8,046 nt of DNA. Source: Planctomycetota bacterium. Its GTDB lineage: Bacteria; Planctomycetota; UBA11346. Positions within the stretch are counted from its first letter, which is position 1. Each line of letters begins with the position of its first letter. The stretch is taken from NCBI GenBank assembly GCA_007131555.1, contig SLQH01000501.1:1-8046 (forward strand), given 5' to 3'. The notes under the pieces were generated by a model, which saw only the letters and a program-made list of their open reading frames with translations, made no database searches and was not told where the DNA came from. Shown one piece after another: positions 1 through 6,412 of this stretch. The translations under genes and the position numbers were made by a program.

Positions 1-1256
1 ATGTGGTCATAGATCCAACGGTTGGCCGGATAGCCGTCGGCACCCAGGTCGACAGCGTAGCGTCGGGGCGCTTCGCCGAATCCAGGCCGATAGAGGTTGC
101 CGAAGCGGTCCTCCAGCAAACCGCTGATACCGACATCTGCGCTGCCGTCAGGTACCGGGACGATGCTCGCGCCGGTCAGCATGGGGAGGACGAACAGCGA
201 TCCCACCAGGGCCCGATGACCGGTGTGCAGAGGGGTCAGGTCACGGCGTGGCTCAGCAATGGCATTGACCAGGCCCCAGGCCAAGCTCCGCCCTTCAAAC
301 AGGGGAGTCGGCAGGGTCTGGGCTCGCAGGTACCAGACGCTGGTGAGAGCCATCCGGGAATCAATGGCCAGACGGGCCACCAACTGCGGATCATCACCGC
401 CCCAGGCTCCGGTGCCCAGACGCATGCGATGGTCAATGCGCAGGGTATCGCCCACCTGGCGCTCACCGGGATCGCCACTGCGTTCGGGGAGGGGGACGTC
501 GGCATGCCACATCTGATGCTGTACCAGCCAACCGAGGACCGCGCCGATCATCAGACAGGCTATGACTGGTGCCATCAGCCATCGTAGCGGTGATGACAGG
601 TGGACACGGGTGATCTGGAGATGGTCACGCTTGGCACAGGCAATGCGCAGATGGGCGTCTATGGCGCAGGCGGCGACGGCGATGGTGATGTGCAGCCACA
701 GAACCCGGTGGGGATGGGCGATCTGACCGGTGATCAGTCCCTGGGGATCAAGGCCGGGGATCTGTTGCAAGGCGCTCACCGGGGGAGGCTCGAAGAGGCC
801 GAGGCGGTGCGCGAGGACTGATTCTCCGAGCATCAATACCGGCATCCATCGCAGCATGCCCATACGGGCCGGCACGAACATCCAGTAGATGACCGCCATC
901 CGTAGCCAACCGCTGAAGGCTTGATGGCGCAGGTACGAGTGGTCGATCATCTGGTCAATCGATCTGGCCCATAAAAAGGTCAGGAAGCCAATGACCAGCA
1001 GGAGGATCTCCGCCAGCAGGAAACGTCGCCAGTGCAGGGGGGCCAGTTCGGCAACGATGGCCGCCATTGCCAGCAGCAGGCCAGGACCAGCGGAAGCCGG
1101 ATACAGCCAGGCAGTGGCCAACCAGGCTGCCCAGATAAAGACCAGATGGGCGATGATCAGCGGCCGCCGTTCATAGAGTGCTTGGGGGAGGGGGCGCACC
1201 GTTGCAGCCCGCCGGGAGGCGGTGCGGGGACCTGGAGTTGCCAGGTTGGTGTTCAT
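1..1256 (-). CDS. TgpA-like multi-pass membrane protein of the transglutaminase family, N-terminal part (3' end outside window)
   Basis: Reading the minus strand from ATG 1256 gives 418 codons with no stop to the window edge. The start overlaps the DUF58 stop as ATGA, and GAGG (1265-1268) sits 8 nt upstream, which fixes the start. The first 245 residues hold about six hydrophobic stretches (roughly 31-52, 55-73, 78-97, 120-143, 184-200 and 225-245). A soluble, probably periplasmic stretch follows (about 246-418) with motifs such as GAWGGDDP (283-290), FEGRSLAWG (320-328) and DRFGNLYRPGFGE (383-395). This layout matches the DUF3488/TgpA part of transglutaminase-like proteins that sit third in MoxR-DUF58 operons. 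The catalytic Cys-His-Asp core would come later and lies outside the window, so the enzymatic domain is inferred from context and not seen. It could instead be a degenerate, non-catalytic family member. Confidence 0.8.
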   Translation of the reverse strand, partial: MNTNLATPGPRTASRRAATVRPLPQALYERRPLIIAHLVFIWAAWLATAWLYPASAGPGLLLAMAAIVAELAPLHWRRFLLAEILLLVIGFLTFLWARSIDQMIDHSYLRHQAFSGWLRMAVIYWMFVPARMGMLRWMPVLMLGESVLAHRLGLFEPPPVSALQQIPGLDPQGLITGQIAHPHRVLWLHITIAVAACAIDAHLRIACAKRDHLQITRVHLSSPLRWLMAPVIACLMIGAVLGWLVQHQMWHADVPLPERSGDPGERQVGDTLRIDHRMRLGTGAWGGDDPQLVARLAIDSRMALTSVWYLRAQTLPTPLFEGRSLAWGLVNAIAEPRRDLTPLHTGHRALVGSLFVLPMLTGASIVPVPDGSADVGISGLLEDRFGNLYRPGFGEAPRRYAVDLGADGYPANRWIYDH

Positions 1257-2326
1257 CGCCCCATCCTCGGCAGCTGGATCACGGTTTCGGCAGTGGCCAG
1301 GTCAAGGATCAGGGCATGGTCATCGTCCATGTCCAGCCGACTGGCATCCAGGGTCAGGACCACTGTCAGGACGTCCCGAGGCAGGTGCTTGGCCAGCGAG
1401 CTGGGCGGACCGAGCCCGACCAATGCCAGTTGTTCCAACAAGGCCCGGCGGGAGCCGGTGATGGGGGCCGGAAAGGCGGGTCCGTGCAGGCTGACCAGCC
1501 AGCCGTGCATGCACAGATGATCGACCAGGGTCGCGGTCACGGCAACCAGGCGCTCAAAGGCCATGGCCCGGCTGGGACGACCACCGTTGTCGAGCAGGAG
1601 GGCGATATGCCGACTGGCCGGATCGTTGCGTTGGGCCACCAACAGATGGCGCATGCGGGCACTGACCCGCCAGTGGATGCGGTGCATCGCATCCCCCGGA
1701 CGATAACTGCGCAGATGGGAGATCTCCTCGTCGCCAGTGGTGGCCGAGGTCGGTCCCTGTTCGATCCAGCGTTGCAGTTGGGCCTGCAAGGGGCGGGTGA
1801 TGTGGCCGATCGCAGGCAGGACCAGAACCTCACGTGATGCGCCGATGCTACGCTGGTGACGAATCAGGCCAAAGGGCTGCTCGCCGATCAGGACTAGTGG
1901 CCGCAGCATGGTCACGCCACGGCGCGGAAAACGTGTCTGCCATACCACGCGGGTCGCCTGGCAGGACAATCCGGGCACTTCACCGATCTCGGTCAGGGCC
2001 TGGGCATTGGGATCGTGGGCCATCAAGACGACTGGCGGACAGCCATGCTGGGCACTCAGCAGACAGCCGAGCCCGACATCCTGGCCGGCATGGATGGTGC
2101 GCGGAACCAGCCATCGGCCATCGGCATGCCGCAGTCGTCTTGGTGTCATCCAGGCGGCAATGGTCAGGGCGATGCAGGCGATCAAGGGGATGGACAGCAG
2201 GACATGATCACCCTGATGGATGATATGCAGGCTCAGCAGTACGGCCGCGCTGATCAGGACCCAGGCCTGGATGGTCAGTCGGTTGCGGCGCTGGGCCTGT
2301 TCCGGGCTGTCGGTCACGGCATTCAC
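1253..2326 (-). CDS. DUF58 domain-containing membrane protein
   Basis: The 357-residue protein starts at GTG 2326, which overlaps the upstream MoxR stop as GTGA; its own stop overlaps the next gene as ATGA. Two hydrophobic segments near the N-terminus (about 17-35 and 42-60) form a membrane hairpin. A beta-rich stretch follows, then the DUF58 signature LRSYRPGDAMHRIHWRVSAR (205-224), the best evidence for the family. After it comes a von Willebrand A-like segment beginning IALLLDNGGRPS (241-252). In many VWA folds this position carries a DxSxS metal site; here only the Asp is kept in that form, so metal binding may be weakened or lost. The function of DUF58 proteins is poorly defined; they occur next to MoxR ATPases and are thought to be their clients or partners at the membrane. 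Length is normal for the family. Confidence 0.9.
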   Translation of the reverse strand: MNAVTDSPEQAQRRNRLTIQAWVLISAAVLLSLHIIHQGDHVLLSIPLIACIALTIAAWMTPRRLRHADGRWLVPRTIHAGQDVGLGCLLSAQHGCPPVVLMAHDPNAQALTEIGEVPGLSCQATRVVWQTRFPRRGVTMLRPLVLIGEQPFGLIRHQRSIGASREVLVLPAIGHITRPLQAQLQRWIEQGPTSATTGDEEISHLRSYRPGDAMHRIHWRVSARMRHLLVAQRNDPASRHIALLLDNGGRPSRAMAFERLVAVTATLVDHLCMHGWLVSLHGPAFPAPITGSRRALLEQLALVGLGPPSSLAKHLPRDVLTVVLTLDASRLDMDDDHALILDLATAETVIQLPRMGR

Positions 2327-3279
2327 CGCGGTACTGCCACCGCAGCGATGGCAGCGGCGATGATCTCATCAGCCTCCTGACCGACCTTGGGGCGGATGCG
2401 ATGGGCCAGGGCTGGGGCGGCCAATTGCTGGACGTCATCGGGCACCACGAAATCGCGACCGGTGATCAAGGCGTAGGCCTGACAGGCCCGCTGCAGGCCG
2501 ATGGCCGACCGAGGACTGGCTCCGGTGACCACCGCCGGGCTGGACCGGGTCGCCGCGACCAGATCAAGGATATAGTCGCGCACCGTATCGCTGACCGCCA
2601 CGCTGCGGGCCCGGCTGCGCATCTGCCGGGCGACATCCAGGTCCATGACTGCTTGCAGGCGGTCCAGGTCGCCTTCTGAGCCGTCGTTGGCCAGCAGTTC
2701 CCGCTCGCGCTCGCGCTCGGGGTAGCCCAGGGTGAAGCACAGCAGGAAACGATCCTTCTGTGACTCCGGCAGGGGATAGGTGCCGACATGGTCGTGGGGA
2801 TTCTGGGTGGCGATGCAGAAGAAGCAGTCGGCCAAGGGACGGCTCTCACCATCAACCGTGACCTGACCCTCGCTCATCGCTTCCAGCAGGGCCGACTGGG
2901 TGCGGGCCGGGGTGCGGTTGAGTTCGTCGGCCAGCAGTACATCGCAGAAGATCGGACCGGGATGAAAGACAAAGGCATGGTCATGTTCGTGGTAGATCGA
3001 CAGGCCGGTGATATCGGCCGGCATCAGATCAGGGGTGCATTGCAGGCGCCGCAGCTGGCCACCGATGGCCGCTGCCAGGGTCTTGCCCAGGGTGGTCTTG
3101 CCGACTCCGGGGATGTCCTCAAGCAATACGTGTCCGCCGGCCAGAAAGGCTGTCAGCAGCAGATCGATGCTCCGGTCATCTCCCCGATACACCTGTCGGA
3201 TAGCCTGATGGAGAATGCGCAGAGGAGCGTTTGTTTCAGAGGCCGACGACTGGACGGCATCAGGGCTGGCAGCAGGCAT
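2323..3279 (-). CDS. moxR: MoxR-family AAA+ ATPase
   Basis: The 318-residue cytoplasmic AAA+ ATPase of the MoxR type is thought to act as a chaperone that remodels or activates membrane and periplasmic partners, here probably the DUF58 and TgpA-like proteins encoded downstream. Visible motifs are Walker A DIPGVGKTT (55-63), Walker B VLLADELNR (114-122), the family stretch TQSALLEAMSEGQVT (127-141), sensor 1 ATQNP (157-161), the arginine-finger region LPESQKDRF (170-178) and sensor 2 GASPRSAIGL (253-262). All key residues are present and the length is typical. I chose ATG 3279 because AGGAG (3285-3289) lies 5 nt upstream and the MoxR domain begins soon after. The frame stays open for 63 more codons upstream, but that stretch has no family similarity and covers the probable promoter. 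It is the first gene of the operon, with a 4-bp overlap to the next. Confidence 0.93.
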   Translation of the reverse strand: MPAASPDAVQSSASETNAPLRILHQAIRQVYRGDDRSIDLLLTAFLAGGHVLLEDIPGVGKTTLGKTLAAAIGGQLRRLQCTPDLMPADITGLSIYHEHDHAFVFHPGPIFCDVLLADELNRTPARTQSALLEAMSEGQVTVDGESRPLADCFFCIATQNPHDHVGTYPLPESQKDRFLLCFTLGYPERERERELLANDGSEGDLDRLQAVMDLDVARQMRSRARSVAVSDTVRDYILDLVAATRSSPAVVTGASPRSAIGLQRACQAYALITGRDFVVPDDVQQLAAPALAHRIRPKVGQEADEIIAAAIAAVAVPR

Positions 3280-3322
3280 AAGGACTCCTGAATTCAGACG
3301 GACATGGTGCGGGGCTGAGCAG

Positions 3323-3350
3323 ACCATAGCACTGCCATGGCCAATGCCAA
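3323..3350 (-). promoter_or_regulatory. Probable sigma70-type promoter of the moxR operon
   Basis: On the minus strand a -35 box TTGGCA (3350-3345; 5 of 6 to TTGACA) is followed after 16 nt by a -10 box TATGGT (3328-3323; 4 of 6), preceded by TGC as in an extended -10. Transcription would begin near 3316, leaving a leader of about 37 nt before the moxR ATG. The spacer contains the perfect palindrome GCCATGGC (3334-3341). The call is made by eye. Confidence 0.4.
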
Positions 3351-3403
3351 GTCGTGGTCGTGGGCTGTGATTGTCGCCGGATGTGGCAACGGGATGAACG
3401 GAC

Positions 3404-3447
3404 TTGATGGTGCCATGTTGGCATGTAGAGTAGACATGGTCAATACT
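3404..3447 (+). promoter_or_regulatory. Candidate promoter(s) of the HU-EIIA operon with internal inverted repeat
   Basis: Two overlapping arrangements are visible. One is TTGATG (3404-3409), 16 nt, TAGAGT (3426-3431). The other is TTGGCA (3418-3423), 18 nt, AATACT (3442-3447). Neither is a strong consensus and I cannot choose between them. The inverted repeat TGCCA-TGT-TGGCA (3411-3423) lies in the first spacer and overlaps the second -35, a position suited to a repressor or to self-binding by HU. Confidence 0.3.
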
Positions 3448-3537
3448 TGCGCGGCAGGAGCCGTGCATCCAAGCAACGCGGCTTGTCGCCCATGGTTCAC
3501 TCCAGGGCGGCGACCCTCAACACGTCAGGAGCCCGGC

Positions 3538-3873
3538 ATGGCGCGTCCCCCTTCGTCCCGTGGCAATATCACCAGGCAGGCTCTGAGTGAACGCATCGCT
3601 GATCGTGTTGACGTTCCTCAGCAAGACATCTATGAGGTCATGCAGGTGCTCTTTGAGGAGATGGTTGAGGAGTTGGCCAAGGGCCATCGCCTTGAGTTCC
3701 GCAATTTTGGCGCTTTCCGGGTTGACGTGCGCGCTTCACGACGCGGCTTCAATCCCCAGACCAAGGAAACCATTGAGATCGCGGCCGCTCCCGTGGTGCG
3801 CTTCAAGGCCAGTCGCCATCTGCGCCAGCGCCTGGAAGAGAACGCCCAACAACTGTTCTCCTCGCGGGATTGA
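3538..3873 (+). CDS. HU/IHF-family DNA-binding protein
   Basis: This 111-residue nucleoid protein of the HU/IHF family bends DNA as a dimer. A short basic extension (residues 1-9) precedes the usual N-terminal helices, which begin at NITRQALSERIAD (10-22). Then come the conserved core LEFRNFGAFRVDVR (52-65), the DNA-binding arm with the intercalating proline in RRGFNPQTKET (68-78), and the return strand AAPVVRFKAS (83-92). The C-terminal tail (93-111) is longer than in classical 90-residue HU. I chose ATG 3538 because AGGAG (3527-3531) lies 6 nt upstream and the fold begins there; the frame is open upstream to about 3337, but that part is promoter DNA. The EIIA gene follows 36 nt downstream, so the two are probably co-transcribed. 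The sequence does not decide between HU and IHF-like; the LEFRNFG motif leans toward the IHF side. Confidence 0.92.
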   Translation: MARPPSSRGNITRQALSERIADRVDVPQQDIYEVMQVLFEEMVEELAKGHRLEFRNFGAFRVDVRASRRGFNPQTKETIEIAAAPVVRFKASRHLRQRLEENAQQLFSSRD

Positions 3874-3886
3874 CGCCAGGATAAGG

Positions 3887-3913
3887 ATGGACAGACCTGA
3901 GGCTGAGCCGTGA
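3887..3913 (+). CDS. Possible 8-codon leader micro-ORF before the EIIA gene
   Basis: ATG 3887 is preceded by AGGA (3878-3881) at 5-nt spacing and encodes MDRPEAEP. Its TGA stop (3911-3913) overlaps the GTG start of the EIIA gene (3910-3912) as GTGA, the same 4-bp arrangement used between moxR and the DUF58 gene. This would fit a leader that couples EIIA translation to ribosomes finishing the micro-ORF. The peptide is too short to judge by composition, so expression is inferred from the ribosome site and the overlap alone, and chance is a real alternative. Confidence 0.3.
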   Translation: MDRPEAEP

Positions 3914-4428
3914 ACATCCTGCGCTACCTGTCACCATCCTGCATCCAGATGTCCTTGCATACCGTGCCAGCCGTTCCGGTTGAGGACGAAAGTGAACAGC
4001 AGCGTCAACGCCGCCTGGTCCGTGACAAGGAGGCCGTTGTCCAGGAATTGGCCACCCTGATGGAACGCAGTGGTCAGGTCAACAATGCGACCCGGTTCTT
4101 CAAGGACATGCTCCATCGCGAGCGCAAGGCGACCACCGCCATCGTTCCCGGCATCGCCCTGCCACATGTCCGCTCCATGCAGGTGCGTTCATTCGTGATG
4201 GGCTTTGCCAGGGCCCCGGCTCCAGGCCTGCACTTCGCCAGTCTTGATGGCGGCTTGACCCGCCTGTTCTTCATACTTGCCGCGCCGCCCTATGAAGACC
4301 GGCTCTATCTACGCGTCTACCGTGACTTCGCCGAGATGATTCGCCACGATTGGGTGGTCGACTCATTTCTCGATGCTGAGGACGAGCAGGATGTGCTCAA
4401 TATCCTGCGCGGTTACGTGGTCCAATAG
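3910..4428 (+). CDS. PTS EIIA (fructose/nitrogen-type) domain protein
   Basis: This 172-residue cytoplasmic protein has a PTS EIIA type-2 (Fru/Ntr) fold. The N-terminus NILRYLSPSCIQMSL (2-16) matches the usual EIIA opening, which favours GTG 3910 over the later ATG 3949; GAGG (3899-3902) supports it at 7-nt spacing. The phosphorylation-site motif GIALPHVRS (81-89) keeps the active His86. The sheet and C-terminal helix follow (LTRLFFILAAPP, 116-127, and DEQDVLNILRGY, 158-169). Between the opening and the first helix is an unusual charged, Gln/Arg-rich insert (about 22-40). The family either hands phosphate from HPr to a sugar permease or acts as a regulator (PtsN type). No EIIB, EIIC, HPr or EI gene is in the window, and the neighbour is HU, so a regulatory role is likelier, as inference. 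Confidence 0.85.
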   Translation: MNILRYLSPSCIQMSLHTVPAVPVEDESEQQRQRRLVRDKEAVVQELATLMERSGQVNNATRFFKDMLHRERKATTAIVPGIALPHVRSMQVRSFVMGFARAPAPGLHFASLDGGLTRLFFILAAPPYEDRLYLRVYRDFAEMIRHDWVVDSFLDAEDEQDVLNILRGYVVQ

Positions 4429-4434
4429 GCTGGC

Positions 4435-4941
4435 TCAGTCCGCAGTGCAGGCCTGCAGAGCGGCTGCGTAATCCGGTTCCTGGGCAATCTCGGCCACACG
4501 TTGAGTGTAGATCACCCGGTGTTGCGGATCGAGCACCAGCACTGCCCTGGTCAACAGGCCGGCCAGCGGAGCTGAACTGATCAGGACCCCGTAATCGGCC
4601 CCGAAGCCTGGGGCCCGAAAGGTGGAGAGGGTGCGGACCCGATCAATGCCCTCGGCAGCACAAAAACGCTTGTGAGCGAAGGGCAGGTCGGCTGAAATGG
4701 CCAGCAGGATGAGGTTTGGCTGGGCGCTGGCGGCCTCATGAAAACGTCGCACTGACGCAGCGCAGACCTCGGTGTCAATGCTGGGAAAGATGTTCAAGAG
4801 CAGCTTGGTGCCCTTGAGGTCCGCGAGCCGCACATCACTCAAGTCGGCAGCGGTGAGGACAAAGTCCGGGGCCTGGGAGCCGAGGGCCGGCATGTCACCG
4901 GTGATGGTGACCGGCGAACCCTTGAAGGTGACGGTAGACAT
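4435..4941 (-). CDS. tpx: Thiol peroxidase (atypical 2-Cys peroxiredoxin)
   Basis: This 168-residue protein has the same length and very similar sequence to E. coli Tpx, which reduces hydrogen and organic peroxides using thioredoxin. The peroxidatic Cys60 lies in NIFPSIDTEVCAASVRRF (50-67), the resolving Cys94 in KRFCAAEGI (91-99), and the conserved Arg133 in LLTRAVLVLD (129-138). SADLPFAHKRF (83-93) and LSTFR (105-109) are also family hallmarks. All catalytic residues are present, so activity is likely. ATG 4941 is chosen because a full AGGAGG (4949-4954) lies 7 nt upstream and the N-terminus aligns with known Tpx; the frame is open to 5163, but that would run through the spacer into the neighbouring gene. 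It is 101 nt downstream of the PMM/PGM gene on the same strand, so it may be read through from there or have its own promoter. It converges on the EIIA gene with a 6-nt gap. Confidence 0.96.
   Translation of the reverse strand: MSTVTFKGSPVTITGDMPALGSQAPDFVLTAADLSDVRLADLKGTKLLLNIFPSIDTEVCAASVRRFHEAASAQPNLILLAISADLPFAHKRFCAAEGIDRVRTLSTFRAPGFGADYGVLISSAPLAGLLTRAVLVLDPQHRVIYTQRVAEIAQEPDYAAALQACTAD
4440..4463. repeat. 12-bp perfect palindrome in a nested inverted repeat at the convergent gene end
   Basis: TGCAGGCCTGCA (4446-4457) is a perfect palindrome, flanked by CCGC (4440-4443) and GCGG (4460-4463), which also pair. It lies within the last codons of tpx and 12-35 nt past the EIIA stop. It could form a hairpin that stops transcription coming from the EIIA side, but there is no T-run on either strand, so an intrinsic terminator is not established. 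Part of the symmetry may simply come from codons for the tpx C-terminus. Confidence 0.3.
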
Positions 4942-5042
4942 GGCGATTCCTCCTTGAATGATATGACAATGACCGACTCGCCAGTCAGTCAGCCAACGAG
5001 CCAGTCGTATTACGCAAGAATCAGCCGTTCTGTGAGTCGATG
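4942..5042. other. Spacer between PMM/PGM and tpx, with short direct repeats
   Basis: This 101-nt minus-strand spacer holds the strong tpx ribosome site (4949-4954). GCCAGTC occurs twice (4980-4986 and 5000-5006), 20 bp apart and so on the same face of the helix, possibly a regulator site for tpx. I could not find a -35/-10 pair that leaves room for a leader, and no terminator with a T-run follows the PMM/PGM stop. Confidence 0.3.
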
Positions 5043-6368
5043 TCAGGCCTCGGTGATCAGCTGGCGCATCGCCTCCAGACGTTCTTCCATCAGGTGCTGG
5101 GAGCAGGCTTCGAGGTTGAGGCGGACCACCGGTTCGGTGTTGGAGGCCCGGACATTGGCCCACCAGCCATCGCAGCGGACGGTGAGGCCGTCGAGTTCGC
5201 TGATGGTGGCGTCGGGCAGGGCCCGCAGGCGGGCAAAGACGGCGTCCTTGTCAGCGGTCAAATTGCGCTCGCCAGAATGGTGGTAGCGACGCAGGGGGGC
5301 GACCAGCTCCGACAGGCGCTGGCCCCGGCTGATGGCATTGGCCAGCAGGAGGAAGGCCAGCAGGCCGGAGTCGGCGCCGAAGAAGTCGCGGAAATAGTAG
5401 TGTCCGGACAGCTCGCCGGCGAAGATCGCCCCTTCGCTGCGCATGGTGGCCTTGATGAAGGAATGGCAGACCCGGGTCTCGACCGCCCGCCCGCCGAGTT
5501 CGGCGATGCGTTCCGGTACCACCTGGCTGGAGCGCAGATCGTAGGCCACCGTCCCCCCAGCCTCGTGGCTGAGGAAGTATTCGGCCAGCAGGGCGGTGAC
5601 CAGATCGCAGGAGATGATGGCGCCCTGCTCATCGACCAGGGCGCAGCGATCGCCGTCACCGTCGAAGGCGGCTCCGGCATCGGCCTGCTGGGCCCGGACC
5701 TGGGCCTGAAGGGCCGGCAGGTTCTCCTCCTTGAGGGGGTTGGCGTCGTGGTTGGGGAAGCGACCATCAGGATCGAAGTAGAGGGGGACGATGGTCAGGC
5801 CGGGCAGCTTGGGAGCCAGGGTCTGGAACATGGTGCCAATGATGCCATTGCCGCCGTCAACGACAATGCGCAGCGGCCGTTGCAGGTCCAGCTTGGCGGC
5901 CAGGAAGGTGGCGTAGTCATCGATCACCAGGGCCTCTTCGATACGACCACCGCTGCAGCGTTGGATCAGGCAGCGGCGGGCCAGGTTTTCAATCTCGGCC
6001 AGGCCGGAATCGCCGCCGATCGGCTTGAAGCCGGGGCCGGTGATCTTGATGCCGCCGTAGGGGGACGGGTTGTGGCTGGCGGTGATCTGAGCCCCGCCCT
6101 CGGTCTCAAGGTGGTGCATGGCGTAGGTGACGGCCGGGGTCGACAGCATGCCGACGTCAACCACGATGCAGCCGGCGTCGACCAGGCCCTTGATGAAGGC
6201 CTGCTTGAGCATCGGGCCGCTGACTCGCATATCACGACCAACACAGAAGCGCTTGCCGGCCAGGCCCAGGTGCTGGGCGGTGGCATTGCCAATGCGATAG
6301 GCGAGGTCCTCGTTGAGGACGCTGGGGTAGAGTCCACGAATGTCATAGGCCTTGAAAGGATCGGGCAT
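5043..6368 (-). CDS. manB: Phosphomannomutase/phosphoglucomutase (alpha-D-phosphohexomutase)
   Basis: This 441-residue cytoplasmic enzyme interconverts hexose 6- and 1-phosphates (mannose and/or glucose), feeding GDP-mannose or UDP-glucose synthesis for envelope polysaccharide. All four active-site loops are visible in order: FKAYDIRG (5-12) with the phosphoserine loop TASHNP (96-101, Ser98), the metal loop DGDGDR (236-241), the sugar-binding loop GELSGHYYF (318-326) and the phosphate-binding loop RASNTEPVVR (407-416). The GELSGH type points to PMM/PGM (AlgC/ManB) rather than GlmM, and the length is close to that group. ATG 6368 is chosen because GGAG lies 6 nt upstream and the family N-terminus begins there; an in-frame ATG at 6398 would add 10 residues but lacks a ribosome site. 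The symbol is family-level, and substrate preference cannot be read from the sequence. Confidence 0.95.
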   Translation of the reverse strand: MPDPFKAYDIRGLYPSVLNEDLAYRIGNATAQHLGLAGKRFCVGRDMRVSGPMLKQAFIKGLVDAGCIVVDVGMLSTPAVTYAMHHLETEGGAQITASHNPSPYGGIKITGPGFKPIGGDSGLAEIENLARRCLIQRCSGGRIEEALVIDDYATFLAAKLDLQRPLRIVVDGGNGIIGTMFQTLAPKLPGLTIVPLYFDPDGRFPNHDANPLKEENLPALQAQVRAQQADAGAAFDGDGDRCALVDEQGAIISCDLVTALLAEYFLSHEAGGTVAYDLRSSQVVPERIAELGGRAVETRVCHSFIKATMRSEGAIFAGELSGHYYFRDFFGADSGLLAFLLLANAISRGQRLSELVAPLRRYHHSGERNLTADKDAVFARLRALPDATISELDGLTVRCDGWWANVRASNTEPVVRLNLEACSQHLMEERLEAMRQLITEA

Positions 6369-6412
6369 GAGAGACTCCAACGATGTAGTGGATGACATGG
6401 TCTGACGAAGCC

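Larger units (their letters stand above)
3280..3537. other. Divergent intergenic control region between moxR and the HU gene
   Basis: This 258-nt gap lies between two divergent starts and has no convincing gene; an open frame on each strand crosses it but neither looks like protein. It holds the moxR promoter (3323-3350), candidate HU promoters (3404-3447), the palindromes GCCATGGC (3334-3341) and TGCCATGTTGGCA (3411-3423), and two copies of GACATGGT (3301-3308 and 3433-3440). CAGACCATAGC (3320-3330) recurs exactly in the other divergent region of the window, at 6699-6709. Confidence 0.5.

Noticed and set aside
3..587. Long plus-strand open frame opposite the left-end gene, with similar ones at 1178-1837 and 2788-3291
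   Set aside because: They lie antisense to the TgpA-like, DUF58 and MoxR genes, have Gln/Gly/Arg-rich composition and no recognisable motif; they are by-products of high GC.
3329..3350. Sigma54-type promoter at TTGGCA upstream of moxR
   Set aside because: The required GC element about 10 nt after GG (TTGC-type -12 box) is absent; the same holds for TTGGCA at 6719.
3280..3468. 63-residue N-terminal extension of MoxR
   Set aside because: No family similarity; it crosses the promoter, and ATG 3279 has a good AGGAG site.
3294..3500. Minus-strand 68-codon open frame in the moxR/HU gap
   Set aside because: It overlaps promoter elements for both directions, has no clear ribosome site and no known motif.
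3337..3537. 67-residue N-terminal extension of the HU protein
   Set aside because: It has no HU similarity and overlaps the divergent control region; ATG 3538 has AGGAG at 6 nt.
4958..4963. TATCAT as a -10 box for tpx
   Set aside because: The start of transcription would fall inside the ribosome site, and no -35 box is at the right distance.
5003..5012. Minus-strand TAATACGACT, the first 10 bases of a T7 promoter
   Set aside because: The following bases do not continue the T7 consensus and there is no phage context; a chance match.
4942..5163. 74-residue N-terminal extension of Tpx
   Set aside because: It would overlap the PMM/PGM 3' end; the internal ATG has a full AGGAGG and matches the E. 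coli Tpx start and length.
5040..6395. 451-codon plus-strand open frame fully antisense to PMM/PGM
   Set aside because: It mirrors the real gene in the same codon register and has low-complexity Gly/Ala/Gln/Asp composition. The minus-strand protein has all four phosphohexomutase loops.
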